A stretch of DNA of 64,000 nucleotides from Candidatus Freyarchaeota archaeon (GCA_030587365.1 JAUQZE010000006.1:1-64000), one strand, 5' to 3'. Numbered from the stretch's first letter, positions 35,000 to 44,695 are shown. The notes: a model not told the origin generated them from the letters alone. A program made the numbers and translations.

Positions 35000-35290
35000 A
35001 TGTCCGAACGTCAACCGTTACAAATTCTTCTAAAATCGATAAATAACGTGGTTCAGGTTAAACTAAAAGATGGAAAAACATTCAAAGGTAGACTATCTCA
35101 TTGCGACTCTTACATGAACCTGTGTCTTACGAGCGCCGAGGAACTGGATGGCGATGACCCTGTGGCCAGATATGGTGAAGTTTTTATACGCGGTAATAAT
35201 ATTCTATTCATAAAACCAGACGCCGAGGCTCTCGATTTCTCAGAAACTGAACCTAAAGAAAAAGCTAGAGAGACCAAGGGTAAAAAGTAG
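35000..35290 (+). CDS. Sm-like (Lsm) RNA-binding protein
   Basis: The product is about 96 residues from ATG at 35000; a TTG at 34991 touches the GGAG site and is less likely. Sm1 (QILLKSINNVVQVKLKDGKTFKGRLSHCDSYMNLCL) and Sm2 (GEVFIRGNNILFIKP) motifs are clear. The last 25 residues are charged and Lys/Glu-rich. Archaeal Lsm proteins form heptameric rings that bind U-rich RNA. It stands alone, divergent from thiC and convergent with the DUF460 gene. Confidence 0.95.
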   Translation: MSERQPLQILLKSINNVVQVKLKDGKTFKGRLSHCDSYMNLCLTSAEELDGDDPVARYGEVFIRGNNILFIKPDAEALDFSETEPKEKARETKGKK

Positions 35291-35360
35291 AATCGGAAAA
35301 ATTATGACACCTTTACGGTAGAAATTCGCATCATGTTTTGCTTGCAACTGGGGAGGGAAG

Positions 35361-37418
35361 TTAATGATCCTCTGAGAGTTCACGTTGCCGTTCTTCTCTG
35401 TACTGCTTGACAACGGTGTCTAATAATTGCTCGGCTTGAGCTTTCTTCTGCTCCAGTGCTGCCTTTCTATATTTGGCTAGCACTCTTTCCAACTCTTCCC
35501 TATCTATAACGGCGAATTCATCCACTTGTTTTATGTTTACATCTTCGCAGGGAATAACAGGTATATCCGCTTCTACAAACCTTTCTAGTGCAATGTGTGA
35601 CATTCCTGAACCGCAGATAACTGCTGAGATTTGTTTCTGTACTAGGAGTTCAGCCGCTTGGCGTCCCCCTCCTGTGGCGTCTTGGAGAAATATTATATCT
35701 CCGGCTTTTATTCCTAAGAGTTCGTCTGCTTTGCGAATTTCTTCTTGAGTGAATGATTTTACAGTTTTTAGAGGATATATGATTCCCCTGGATTCCATGA
35801 GTTTCATTCTTCTTAGACCGGATAATTGAAGTCTAGTAGAGGATAATTCATTTTTTAATTTAGCCAGTTCTGATTTTAATCTGGCGTTTTCCTCTTGGTA
35901 TCTTGTGTGCATGCGGTCGAGTTTGATTTCTGCAAAATTTTCGGAACGCAGAGTTTCAAGTTTGTTATTCAGGGAGTTAATCTCTTCCCTTAGGGTTTGG
36001 ACAGTGTTCTGTGATTGTGTAACTTGCTCCTCTAGTCGTTGAATTGTTTCTCTCTGTCTTCTTAATTTCGAGCGGTACTGATCTAGTTTCTTCTTAAGCT
36101 TATCAGTTACTTCTTCAGGGGTTTCCTCTAATATCGTCGTTTCTTCCGTTTCGTCTTCTTCCTCTTCCTCTAAAAACGACGTTATAGCCTCATTCATAGG
36201 AACCCCCCTAGCAACTGAGGCCTTGACTTGATCGAGAGGAACATCAACATTCATTTCTTTTACATGCGCCTCCACCTGCTCAAATTTATTTTTGAGAGCT
36301 TGGTAAGCCTTTATAGCCGAAGCTAAAGCATCACGCTGGTGTGAATCCCTAACTTTTAGATCCTTCCCCTCCAGAAATTTTCTAGTTACCTCCCTTTTCT
36401 CGGCAACACTCATTGTATGAGAGGGGGAAAATAGTTTGGCGTTAACGGATTTGGATAATTTTTTTACAAATTCAGGTGGTGGATAAACATCTGAGCATAT
36501 ATAGACCGGAACACCATAATTTGAAGTTTCTTTTATAATATCCTTACGGGTTAGTTCCTTTTCGCTACGGAGGGAGAGTAGTTTTGCGTTTAGGTCTAAA
36601 ACGGCTAGACCGCAGGTCACACCGGGGTCTATTCCCAGAATCAAGCTCTTCTTGGATACAGGTGCGCTTACTTTTGGAATTAGAGGTATCCACTCTAATT
36701 TGTCAAGGAGCACTGGTTCAAATTTAACTTGGACATCACGACTTCTGCTCGGTTTTACTAATCCCTCTAGTTTTGCTCTATCAGTATATACAAGAAATTT
36801 AGCTTGTTTTAAACCGTGTTCAGATTCTTTGGTGTAAAGGTCATAATCTATTTTGGCATCATCCAAGTTATTTTTAATCTTTTGAGTAATCTGTAAAACG
36901 AAAGCATGCAGTCTCCTCCGGAATCTCTCTGAGCTGGAGCCACCGGGTCCTAGGGTTCTACCTCTTGAAACAATAATCTTTGTTTCGTTCTCGAAAGCAG
37001 AAACAATGTAGCCTACGCCCTTGGCAGCGAGCCGTGCACAAACTTCTGCGGCTTCAATTGGACTCAGCTTTGAAGAGGTGGTTAATTCGTACTTTGCCGC
37101 TATCGCGGCTAGCGGCTCCATCCCATCCGCTGGTGAACCGGTAACCTGCATCAGCTTCGTACGCGTCGGGAAACGTCTAATGAGATATATTATCCCCTTC
37201 GCATCTGGGGCAAGTTCGAAAATATTATCGGAAGCAACAATATCAGGCTCAATCTCATTAATGGTTTTCAGGAGTTCTCTGAGACCTAGCTTTTCAAAGA
37301 CTTTGTTACCTCTACTGCTTAACAAGAAGGCCGCGTATTTTTGAATTGTTGACAAGGGGGAACCCATCGGCAGAATGTCAACGCCAAGAATAGTGGAATT
37401 TGATGCACCTTTTAACAA
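35361..37418 (-). CDS. DUF460 (COG2433-type) RNase H-fold protein with coiled coil
   Basis: The 685-residue protein belongs to the archaeal DUF460 family of predicted RNase H/RuvC-fold nucleases. Residues about 1-240 form a first domain starting ILGVDILPMG. Residues about 260-390 form a second RNase H-like domain with LILGIDPGVTCGLAVLD and ending DSHQRDALASAIKAYQ, both with acidic residues placed as in RuvC-like enzymes. Residues about 420-560 are a long coiled coil. The C-terminal 120 residues include a Toprim-like or Rossmann-like segment (GDIIFLQDATGGGRQAAELL). The start is TTG behind GGTGGT. The function is not established. Confidence 0.85.
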   Translation of the reverse strand: MLKGASNSTILGVDILPMGSPLSTIQKYAAFLLSSRGNKVFEKLGLRELLKTINEIEPDIVASDNIFELAPDAKGIIYLIRRFPTRTKLMQVTGSPADGMEPLAAIAAKYELTTSSKLSPIEAAEVCARLAAKGVGYIVSAFENETKIIVSRGRTLGPGGSSSERFRRRLHAFVLQITQKIKNNLDDAKIDYDLYTKESEHGLKQAKFLVYTDRAKLEGLVKPSRSRDVQVKFEPVLLDKLEWIPLIPKVSAPVSKKSLILGIDPGVTCGLAVLDLNAKLLSLRSEKELTRKDIIKETSNYGVPVYICSDVYPPPEFVKKLSKSVNAKLFSPSHTMSVAEKREVTRKFLEGKDLKVRDSHQRDALASAIKAYQALKNKFEQVEAHVKEMNVDVPLDQVKASVARGVPMNEAITSFLEEEEEDETEETTILEETPEEVTDKLKKKLDQYRSKLRRQRETIQRLEEQVTQSQNTVQTLREEINSLNNKLETLRSENFAEIKLDRMHTRYQEENARLKSELAKLKNELSSTRLQLSGLRRMKLMESRGIIYPLKTVKSFTQEEIRKADELLGIKAGDIIFLQDATGGGRQAAELLVQKQISAVICGSGMSHIALERFVEADIPVIPCEDVNIKQVDEFAVIDREELERVLAKYRKAALEQKKAQAEQLLDTVVKQYREERQRELSEDH

Positions 37419-37606
37419 ATTTAGACCACCAGTAGAGTTTAAAATCCGAACACTAAATGACCCTTCCTCGGTTTAACAATTAGTATTGTGATGTTTTAAT
37501 CTTTATCTTTTGAACAAACATTTTTTGATTATATATTTTAAAGTAAGTTTAGATTCAGCAAGCAAAACATTTCATTTATGTTACCGAAATTTCCATTGAG
37601 ATATAT

Positions 37607-38473
37607 TTAGCCAATTTTTTTTAAAACTTCTTCCAGATCCTTTTTTATGCTGAACTGCCTTTCAAAAAAGTGGAGAATATTATAAACATCTCTCCGTAGA
37701 TACTCTGAAGCGTTTACACTGTTCGCTTGTACCCACTGGGGCCAATCTATCAAAACTACATGAAGATCAGGTTTAACAATAACATTATGTTCACTAAGAT
37801 CGGAGTGAACCACACCAACCTTATACGCCCGCTTCACGTTATCCAAAATTTCATTCAGTACTCGGAGTGAATTAGGTAATTCTCTGATTAAGTATAGTTC
37901 ATCGCCCTCCACGAAATCCATAACCACCACATGCCGATTATGACCCCTTGGTCTGGGAACACTAACCCCCGCTTCAAAAAGAATTGTGAGAGCCTCATAC
38001 TCTTTTTCCGCTGAAATACTACTGGCATAAAACCAGGAATGAATTTTATTTTGAGCATAACTACGTAGCCTACGTATTTGTCTGAAGCTAGTTAGACCAA
38101 GTCTATGAATTTTAATTATAAGTCTATCTTTGGATGGGGTTAAAGCATCATAAACATCTGACTCTTTTCCAACACCTATTTGGTGACCGAATGCCTCAAT
38201 AATGTTAGAAGAAACAAGCGAGCCAAGAGCCAAACAATCATGTCCCGGAATTGTTAATCTGTAGCCAATGTAAGAAACAGACCACCGAACAAGAAGATTC
38301 AGCTTGTGAAGACGATCCAATCTATGAATAGCCTCATCCGAATGTTGTTTATAGATTTTTAAAATGTAATCTAAGGGAACATGCTCATACTTACCCATCC
38401 CTCTTTCCACAATTGCTAGGATTCTGAAATCTTCAGGCTCTAGTTGCTTGAATGCATTGATTGTTTTTTCCAT
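37607..38473 (-). CDS. rio2: Rio2-family serine kinase/ATPase
   Basis: The product is about 288 residues from the ATG at 38473; upstream in-frame codons to 38527 are less like the family. It has an N-terminal winged helix (PEDFRILAIVERGMGKYEHVP ... RLTIPGHDCLAL) and a RIO kinase domain with the P-loop GVGKESDVYDA, catalytic HSDLSEHNVIV and metal-binding IDWPQW. Rio2 acts in maturation of the small ribosomal subunit. The winged helix separates it from Rio1. Confidence 0.95.
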   Translation of the reverse strand: MEKTINAFKQLEPEDFRILAIVERGMGKYEHVPLDYILKIYKQHSDEAIHRLDRLHKLNLLVRWSVSYIGYRLTIPGHDCLALGSLVSSNIIEAFGHQIGVGKESDVYDALTPSKDRLIIKIHRLGLTSFRQIRRLRSYAQNKIHSWFYASSISAEKEYEALTILFEAGVSVPRPRGHNRHVVVMDFVEGDELYLIRELPNSLRVLNEILDNVKRAYKVGVVHSDLSEHNVIVKPDLHVVLIDWPQWVQANSVNASEYLRRDVYNILHFFERQFSIKKDLEEVLKKIG

Positions 38474-38868
38474 TGGTGACACCGAAAGGATGTTGAAAAG
38501 CTTAAAGTTCATTAAAAGGTAAGACATCCACTACTTTAAATTATTTTTATCATTCAAAGGCATGTTTTTGTGACGCAAATTAAAATTAAAAATCAAAATG
38601 TTACTTTTGGTACACAGATTATCAAATTAAGAAATTGAATGGAAAGTTAAATTAATCGAATGAAAAAAGGTAAAATAAATATGCTTAAACATATGTGAAA
38701 ATTTTAAAGTTATACTAAAGAGAAAAAAGGTGAGGATTTAGAGTACTAATTTCATAAAAAATTATATTACATAAAAGATATACTAAAAATATATTGTTAA
38801 ATGGGATAAATTTATAAAGAATTATAAGGTACTATCCTTTTAAGTAAAATTAAAAAATGGTGAAGATA
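38474..38868. other. Very AT-rich intergenic region
   Basis: These roughly 395 bases are mostly A and T and contain the divergent promoters of rio2 and the ArsR-type regulator. Several TATA-like motifs occur (for example ATTTATAAAG near 38808-38818). No ORF, hairpin of note or RNA gene was recognised. Confidence 0.4.
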
Positions 38869-39144
38869 ATGTCAGAACTTACTGTTAAAAATGAAGAAGT
38901 AGCTAAAATCGCAAAAGCCCTAGCATCCCAAACAAGATGGGAGATTTTAAGACTACTCAGAGAAAAAAAGATGGACGTTAGCCGAATAGCAGAAACCCTC
39001 AAACAGACAGAAGCAAATGTTTCGGCTCAGGTCAAAATCTTAGAAAAAGCCGGACTACTAAAATCCCACTACGAACCCGGAGAACACGGCGTAAGAAAAG
39101 TATGCGAACCAGCAATAGAAAAAATCCAAATTATCATCTCTTAA
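38869..39144 (+). CDS. ArsR-family winged-helix regulator
   Basis: The product is about 91 residues from ATG at 38869, which has GGTGA upstream; an ATG at 38857 is an alternative. A winged helix fills the protein: AKALASQTRWEILRLLREKKMDVSRIAETLKQTEANVSAQVKILEKAGLL, then a wing with EHGVRKVCEP. The short Cys content gives no classical metal site. The target is unknown; the nearby MBL-fold gene is transcribed on the other strand. Confidence 0.88.
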   Translation: MSELTVKNEEVAKIAKALASQTRWEILRLLREKKMDVSRIAETLKQTEANVSAQVKILEKAGLLKSHYEPGEHGVRKVCEPAIEKIQIIIS

Positions 39145-39198
39145 AAAGCAAAAAAGACAATTTCCCAAAAAACACATAGCAAACAAGGGAGGGCGGAA

Positions 39199-39224
39199 TT
39201 AGAAAAGGTACAGAACTTTTCTAA
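39199..39224. terminator. Hairpin downstream of the ArsR gene
   Basis: TTAGAAAAG (39199-39207) and CTTTTCTAA (39216-39224) form a perfect nine-pair stem with an eight-base loop, 55 bases after the stop codon. A T-rich tract near 39265-39275 follows. A transcription end is the simplest reading. Confidence 0.4.
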
Positions 39225-39398
39225 ATAGAGGAGCTTCGTTACGGATAGTAAGGAGCTAACAAAACCTTTCTTTTTTATAAGTTAAGATGCTTATTCTTTC
39301 CCTTCTGTTCCTAGAGCTTCTAGAATATATCTGCTAGTCAACGATTCCCAATTATAATCAAAAGAATAAAAAGTGTATTTCTAGTGTCTAAACAATTG

Positions 39399-40394
39399 TT
39401 AGAGGTTGAAAACAGTACCCACTATTCCCAGGACCGAGTTCGGAATCTCGTTCATAAGTCTAGCTGTAAAATTGAAACCGCTGCAATGCATCGCGCATAA
39501 AATTTCGGGCTTTAATTTTTTAATGAATCCTAAGGTCTTGTCGATTCTCTCTTTGCTTGCCCAATTCATGTGATAGCCGCCAATCAGTGCGTAGATTTTG
39601 TTGATTCCAGAAAGTTTTTGCGCCATTTTCACCGTGTTCATTATTCCCGTATGTCCGCATCCAGTAAGGATAATCAGACCCTTGTTTTTAACATTGACGA
39701 AAATTGAGATTTCATCCCTGAAATCATCGAAAATAATTTCACCATTTTTTTGGACGTATAATCCAGTAGTTAACTCTTCTTTAATCGGAGTTTCTATTTC
39801 ACCGCTGGTCCAGACCCCTGGAGCGAACTGGAGAGGTTTGCTCGTTTCTATCAATTTTAAATTGTTGTTTTTTATCTGTTCATTGAATAGGTCTTTATCG
39901 AGCTTGGGTAGCTGTCTAATTTTTCGTTCTTTTTGTAATTGCTCCAATTTTTCATTATCAAGTTTTATGGATTTACCTGATAATTCACCCCTGAGTGCCC
40001 ATTTGGGCAAAAACGCGTTTTTAGCTACTATGATTTCTGTTCCCGGAGAAAACTGATTGATAATATGATTGAGTCCACCGAAATGATCAAAGTGACCGTG
40101 CGAAAGAACAAATTTTTCAATCTCTTTGGGGTCAATCTGAAGAAATTTCATGTTGTTGGCAACCGAACCTAATAGACCGCCAGCATCTAGTAAGAATGTA
40201 TGAACAGAACCTCCCTCGGTTACCTCAAAAAGCAACGACAATCCATGCTCTGCCAAACACATTAACGTTGAAGGACCCGGTTGTTGCACCTTGTCTCTAA
40301 ATTTTTGATCCGTTAGAAGTGTGATGTCGGTCGTGTTTTCCGTTAAAACCCTAACTCTAACTTTGTCCACTCCTTCACCAAAATCTAGACCCAT
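39399..40394 (-). CDS. MBL-fold metallohydrolase
   Basis: The 331-residue protein is a metallo-beta-lactamase-fold hydrolase with LSHGHFDHFGGL (HxHxDH, residues about 93-104), GCGHTGIMN (about 242) and GGYHMNW, giving two metal sites. It resembles the archaeal group annotated as 7,8-dihydropterin-6-methyl-4-(beta-D-ribofuranosyl)-aminobenzene-5'-phosphate-synthase-like proteins; the substrate is not certain. A degraded copy of its 5' half lies at 41.3-41.6 kb. The ATG follows GGTGG. Confidence 0.88.
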   Translation of the reverse strand: MGLDFGEGVDKVRVRVLTENTTDITLLTDQKFRDKVQQPGPSTLMCLAEHGLSLLFEVTEGGSVHTFLLDAGGLLGSVANNMKFLQIDPKEIEKFVLSHGHFDHFGGLNHIINQFSPGTEIIVAKNAFLPKWALRGELSGKSIKLDNEKLEQLQKERKIRQLPKLDKDLFNEQIKNNNLKLIETSKPLQFAPGVWTSGEIETPIKEELTTGLYVQKNGEIIFDDFRDEISIFVNVKNKGLIILTGCGHTGIMNTVKMAQKLSGINKIYALIGGYHMNWASKERIDKTLGFIKKLKPEILCAMHCSGFNFTARLMNEIPNSVLGIVGTVFNL

Positions 40395-40658
40395 AACATT
40401 AAACCACCAGTATCTTCCAGTTTATTACATTCAGTTAAATTGCTAATATAAATAAATTAGTCACATTTTATGAACACTTGAATATCTAAAAAATCAAAGA
40501 TTCTTGTTATTTTACCTCTGGTAGTATTGAATATTCTACATAGGTTTTAGCCGCTTTTTCTAGTTTCGCTTCGTAAGCAGAGTCTTTGGTGTAGCGTTGT
40601 CGAATTTTAAAAAAATAGGGTAGTTAAGGCGCTTCCTACTATTATTGCCTCTCCAACA
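40016..40658. repeat. Segmental duplication, copy A
   Basis: About 640 bases covering the 5' part of the intact MBL gene, the spacer upstream of it, and a remnant of the 3' end of herA. The same order recurs at 41253-41902 with frequent point changes and small indels. In copy A the MBL part is functional and the herA part is degraded. Confidence 0.8.
40507..40658 (-). pseudogene. Fragment of herA C-terminus (duplication relic)
   Basis: On the minus strand this encodes pieces of the last 55 residues of HerA: GEAIIVGSA near the upper end, then after a frameshift and a stop KIRQRYTKDSAYEAKLEKAAKTY. The intact gene at 41749-43272 has the matching sequence. The fragment has no start and is broken by an indel, so it is not expressed as HerA. 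Confidence 0.75.
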
Positions 40659-40744
40659 GAGGCTTGTCGCGAAACCACTAATAAGAATAGGGAAAAAAGA
40701 GGGGAGTTATTGTTTGTTAATCACTATTACTTCTTCTTTTACTT

Positions 40745-41059
40745 CTATTTTTTCTTCGCTTTTTTCTTGGCTTCCGTCCAGGCTTTCTCGACAGCCTTTT
40801 CTACCATCTTGCTAGCTAACGATCTGAGCGTTTCGTCCGTGATGGTCTGATTGAGGGCTATCATCACCTGATCGGTGATCTGGGAGATGGCGACATCGTC
40901 GGCTATTTCCTCGATGTTTTTATCTTGCAAGAAACCATCCAAGGCTGTCTTCACAGCATCATTTACCTTATTTATCACTGTGGGATCAAGCCCGCCGGGC
41001 ACTTTGACTTCGGGCACCTTGGCTTCGGGAACCTTTGGTATTTTAAAACCCAATGGCAT
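40745..41059 (-). CDS. Orphan with Pro-Val-Lys repeat and Lys-rich tail
   Basis: The 104-residue protein starts with a Lys-Val-Pro-Glu repeat (KIPKVPEAKVPEVKVP), continues with an amphipathic helical region (INKVNDAVKTALDGFLQDKNIEEIADDVAISQITDQVMIALNQTI), and ends KKKAKKK. The ATG has GGTGAGAAGG upstream. It is more GC-rich than its surroundings and sits exactly between the two copies of the duplicated segment, so it probably arrived with or after the duplication. I do not recognise a family. Confidence 0.6.
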   Translation of the reverse strand: MPLGFKIPKVPEAKVPEVKVPGGLDPTVINKVNDAVKTALDGFLQDKNIEEIADDVAISQITDQVMIALNQTITDETLRSLASKMVEKAVEKAWTEAKKKAKKK

Positions 41060-41252
41060 ATCCTTCTCACCTCACTGCACGTATGTACAGTAATTAATAT
41101 TACTCAGATTGCTTATAAATTCGCCGAATCATCTTATACTTTTTTTCGAATTCTCTATACTTATCAAACATTCAATTTTGAGAATCCAATTGGCTTGGCT
41201 AAAAAACAGTTGTTGAGATTCATACAGGTCTTTGGCTTATTAGACAGAAATG

Positions 41253-41629
41253 CGTTTTTAGTGACTATGATTTCTGTTCCTTGAGAAAACTGATTGATAA
41301 TATGGTTGTGTTTTCCGAAGTGATCGAAGTGACGGTGGGAGAGCATAAATTTTTCAATTTTTTGGAATTAGTCTGAAGATATTTCATGTTGTTGGCAACC
41401 AAACCTAATGGTCCACCAGCATCTAGTAAGAATGTATGAACAGAACCTCCCTTAGTTACCTCAAAAAGCATCACCAATCCGTGCCCTGCTCAACACATTA
41501 TTGTGGAAAATCCCAGTTGTTGCACCTTGTCTCTGAATTTTTGATTTGTTAGAAGTGTGATGTCGGTCGTGTTTTCCGTTAAAACCCTAACTCTGACTTT
41601 GTCCACTCCTTCACCAAAATCTGGCTCAT
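41253..41629 (-). pseudogene. Degraded 5' half of an MBL-fold gene
   Basis: The minus strand reads like the N-terminal 130 codons of the intact MBL gene (GGSVHTFLLDAGGPLGLVANN; LSHRHFDHFGKHNHIINQFS), with at least one frameshift and without the second half. The HxHxDH motif has become HRHFDH. Similarity to the intact gene stops abruptly at about 41253. Confidence 0.8.
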
Positions 41630-41902
41630 AACATTGAACTCCCAGTGTCCTCCAGTTTATTGCATTTAGTTAGATTGCTAATATAAATGAATTAGTAGTT
41701 TTGTTCACAGTTCAAATTTAAAGGTACCTAAAAAATCAAAGATTCTGGTTATTTTGATTCTGTGGGTGGTGAATATTCTTCGTAGGTTTTGGCTGCTTTT
41801 TCTAGGTTTGCTTCGTAGGCGGATTCTTTGGTGAAGCGTTGTCTGATTTTAACGAAGATAGGGTAGTTCACGGCGCTTCCTACTATTAGTGCCTCCCCAA
41901 CT
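41253..41902. repeat. Segmental duplication, copy B
   Basis: This is the counterpart of 40016-40658. Here the herA end is intact (41749 upward) and the MBL gene part (41253-41629) is degraded. Reciprocal survival of opposite halves shows a tandem duplication around the MBL-herA junction, followed by loss of the redundant pieces. Confidence 0.8.
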
Positions 41903-43272
41903 GGGAGACCGGAGATCATTCCAACTGTATCAGGGGTTATCATTTCGGAGCTTGCTTTTATGGTGTCTAGGTCGTTGGGATTTGAGATTCTTAGTATAAT
42001 GTGTGTATTGGCTTGGCTTAGAACCGTGGTAGATAGTCGTACCGGTCGTTGACTTATCAGACAGAGTGAGGCGTAGAATTTTCTTCCCTCTCTTGCTAAC
42101 TGTTCTACGATGCCTTGAGAAATTGCCAGTTCCTGTCTTGCTTGTGGGCAGAACTGATGAGCTTCCTCGAGAATCATTGTGAATGGTGGGATTTTGCCTC
42201 TTCTTCTGAGGGCGAATAATCGGGATGCAATGTAGGTTACGATTAACTGTTTTTTCTTAAGGCTGGTGGTTTCACTCAAGTCTAGGATAACTGCGTGGCC
42301 AGGTTTAACGAGGTTTTCTAAATCTGGGGCTTCTTCTGTTCCAAAGAGTTTCGTATCCTCAAGTGCGTATAGCCATCCCAGTAGCGCCTCTTTTGTCCTC
42401 TGTGGTATTTTTGCATCGCTTTCTATGTGGTTTAATAGATCCGTTAGAGAGTATGATTTTCCGCGATACGCTCTTCTCATTTCACCAACGATTCTGCCTA
42501 GTTCACGTATTTGTATAGGTGACATTTCCGGCTGGAAAGTTCCGAACCATCTGTTTGATATGAGTGGTGTAGCGAATTGTACGAAGGGACTCTTTACAAC
42601 AACTACTTTATCAGAAAGGTCAAATTGATTATCTTTATCAGATTTATTAGCGAGCGAGGAGTATTCACCGTGAACATCAATAATGACGACCGCAACCCTC
42701 CCGCTCTCGGCTTTTCTTGATAGTAGCTCTTCGATTATTACCGAGGCGAGATAGGATTTTCCACTTCCGCTCATAGCCAGAATGGCTAGGTGTTTCTGCA
42801 ATAGTTTAGTCATGTTCAAGGAGACCGGTACTTCGTGGAAACGCAGGTTTCCCAGATTCAGTCCGTTTTCCACATCGAGGCCGAGTAAATTTATAAGAAC
42901 TTCATCATCAGCTATGTAAACTTTCTCACCGGGCGACGGGGGAAAACTCACTTTGTCAAAAGTTCCGTTGGTGAAAACACCCAAGGGTTTCGCGTTCGCT
43001 ATAAGCATATCCCACCTATCGCAGGGAAAAATCGAGGTTAAGGGTTGTCCTCCTCGCTCATATTCCTTCACGTACTCTGCGTGTGAGTAGAAGCGGTTTG
43101 TTTTAAGTATCTCTTGAACCATACCCAATAGTAAACCATCCTCAGTATTAATCTGGACAAACTGACCCTTCCTCACCGGAATAGGCTCATTATTGGTAAC
43201 CACGAAGCTGAAATTTGAAGTGGTTGGTCCGGGTGGATAATTCGACGTGATTACAGTACCTAAGAAGTTCAT
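41749..43272 (-). CDS. herA: DNA double-strand-break repair helicase HerA
   Basis: The 507-residue protein is a hexameric bipolar DNA translocase that works with NurA and Mre11-Rad50 in end resection. Motifs are the N-terminal HAS-barrel region, Walker A AMSGSGKSYL (residues about 172-181), Walker B MILEEAHQF, and ARE/GRKF and SQRP segments. The ATG at 43272 follows GAGGAGC. It lies directly downstream of nurA, the classical archaeal pair. Its last 55 codons also exist as a broken copy at 40.5 kb. Confidence 0.95.
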   Translation of the reverse strand: MNFLGTVITSNYPPGPTTSNFSFVVTNNEPIPVRKGQFVQINTEDGLLLGMVQEILKTNRFYSHAEYVKEYERGGQPLTSIFPCDRWDMLIANAKPLGVFTNGTFDKVSFPPSPGEKVYIADDEVLINLLGLDVENGLNLGNLRFHEVPVSLNMTKLLQKHLAILAMSGSGKSYLASVIIEELLSRKAESGRVAVVIIDVHGEYSSLANKSDKDNQFDLSDKVVVVKSPFVQFATPLISNRWFGTFQPEMSPIQIRELGRIVGEMRRAYRGKSYSLTDLLNHIESDAKIPQRTKEALLGWLYALEDTKLFGTEEAPDLENLVKPGHAVILDLSETTSLKKKQLIVTYIASRLFALRRRGKIPPFTMILEEAHQFCPQARQELAISQGIVEQLAREGRKFYASLCLISQRPVRLSTTVLSQANTHIILRISNPNDLDTIKASSEMITPDTVGMISGLPVGEALIVGSAVNYPIFVKIRQRFTKESAYEANLEKAAKTYEEYSPPTESK

Positions 43273-43361
43273 TCCCTATGCTCCTCACAAAAACTCTAAT
43301 GACAAATTAATTTAAACATATCTTATTAGCGTCCTTCTCTTCTTAATTGGTGGATTTGGAA

Positions 43362-44519
43362 TTATAAACCATACGTTTTTTTCATTAGTGAGGGTATTAA
43401 TCCTGTTTTTTGTATTATTTGATCGTATATAAAGTCCAAGTCGGTTTCCAGTAGCTTGGCTTGGTAATGGGCTTCAACCTGCACTGAGGGCAGTCCGAAT
43501 TCTGCATGGTGGCGGGATAGAGAGTAGATGAGTGAAGCGATTTTTTGGACGATTTTTAGGTTTAGGGTGTTCGACTCATTTGAGAGGTACTCGATTCTTA
43601 AAGGAGTGTCTAATTCAACTGGTTTAAGGTAAAAAATGTTAAGCCTTTCTGCCCATTCCGGTCTGAGATCCTTTAACGGGGCATACTTTTCGCTGTTCTC
43701 CACGTACTTCAAGACTGTTGTTCTTTCTCCCACATTGAGGAAACGGTACAAAAATTCCGTGTCTCGGGAACGCTGGATTACTCGTCGGTAATCGAATGAC
43801 AACAAGTCCTTTAATTCTTCGACTTTATCTATAAACAGGGGGGCTAATCGTGAAAGTATTTGAATAAATCTGGTGCTTCTACTGTCCTTAACTACTCCCA
43901 CGAGGAGAATTCCATTATCAGAAGACACTTTGTAAAGTTTTTCATATGATTTTACCACATTTTCATATTTCTTAAACAACAAAGATGATGAGGGTCTATC
44001 ACTCGCCAGAGGCAGTATCGCCCCATCCAGAATAAGAATGTCCATCGGGTGCCGCATCTGGCAATCAACGGCTACCTTGATCTCAGCCAGTAAACGCTCC
44101 AATGACGCGGATACCTCAAAATCACTTCGGGATAGAGGCTCTAAATTGGAAACAATTGCTGGTGGAGGATACTCCTTCGGAAAATACTCGACCTGAACCC
44201 GTCCCTCAGATCCGTAAGCAAAGATTGCAGCAACTGCTCTGATAAGCATCAAGTCAACTCCATGAAGAGTTCTGCTTATCATTCCACCATCTACAGCGGC
44301 GACCTTTAATCCCTCAAGCTTCGTAGGACTAACGGGATAAGCTAATTTCTTCTCAAATACATCCAAAACTCCGTCACGCGGCACCAAGTCGAAAATAGAC
44401 TTCTCCTTGATTCTGCGGAATGTATCAGCGAGCCTTTTGCGGCCTTTTTCCATCTCCTGAATCTCTGAGGCAATCTGGGATATGTGACTCTCCAAGACCC
44501 AGGGACGAAGATCAACCAA
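43362..44519 (-). CDS. nurA: DNA double-strand-break repair nuclease NurA
   Basis: The 385-residue protein is a 5'-3' nuclease partner of HerA. It has the acidic active-site segments VAAVDGGMISRTL (residues about 73-85) and ILDGAILPLASDRP (about 160), typical of the RNase H-like NurA fold, and a C-terminal EAHYQAKLLE segment. The start is TTG behind GGAGGG. It is the promoter-proximal gene of the nurA-herA pair, separated from herA by 89 bases. Confidence 0.92.
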   Translation of the reverse strand: MVDLRPWVLESHISQIASEIQEMEKGRKRLADTFRRIKEKSIFDLVPRDGVLDVFEKKLAYPVSPTKLEGLKVAAVDGGMISRTLHGVDLMLIRAVAAIFAYGSEGRVQVEYFPKEYPPPAIVSNLEPLSRSDFEVSASLERLLAEIKVAVDCQMRHPMDILILDGAILPLASDRPSSSLLFKKYENVVKSYEKLYKVSSDNGILLVGVVKDSRSTRFIQILSRLAPLFIDKVEELKDLLSFDYRRVIQRSRDTEFLYRFLNVGERTTVLKYVENSEKYAPLKDLRPEWAERLNIFYLKPVELDTPLRIEYLSNESNTLNLKIVQKIASLIYSLSRHHAEFGLPSVQVEAHYQAKLLETDLDFIYDQIIQKTGLIPSLMKKTYGL

Positions 44520-44695
44520 CTACAACTGCCCTCCAATAGAAGATATGTGTTTAAACCATTTTAAACCACACGCAAAAACAACCTCGAAAACAACTATCCA
44601 AACAGAAATTCTAACAAAACAGATATTTAACGGTCGAAATGAATTTGAGAGCGAATGAGGAAATTATCAATCCAGTAAGTAGACCGAGGACCGGA

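Noticed and set aside
41164..41477. Two small minus-strand ORFs as independent genes
   Set aside because: They are frames of the broken MBL copy and align with the intact gene at 39399-40394.
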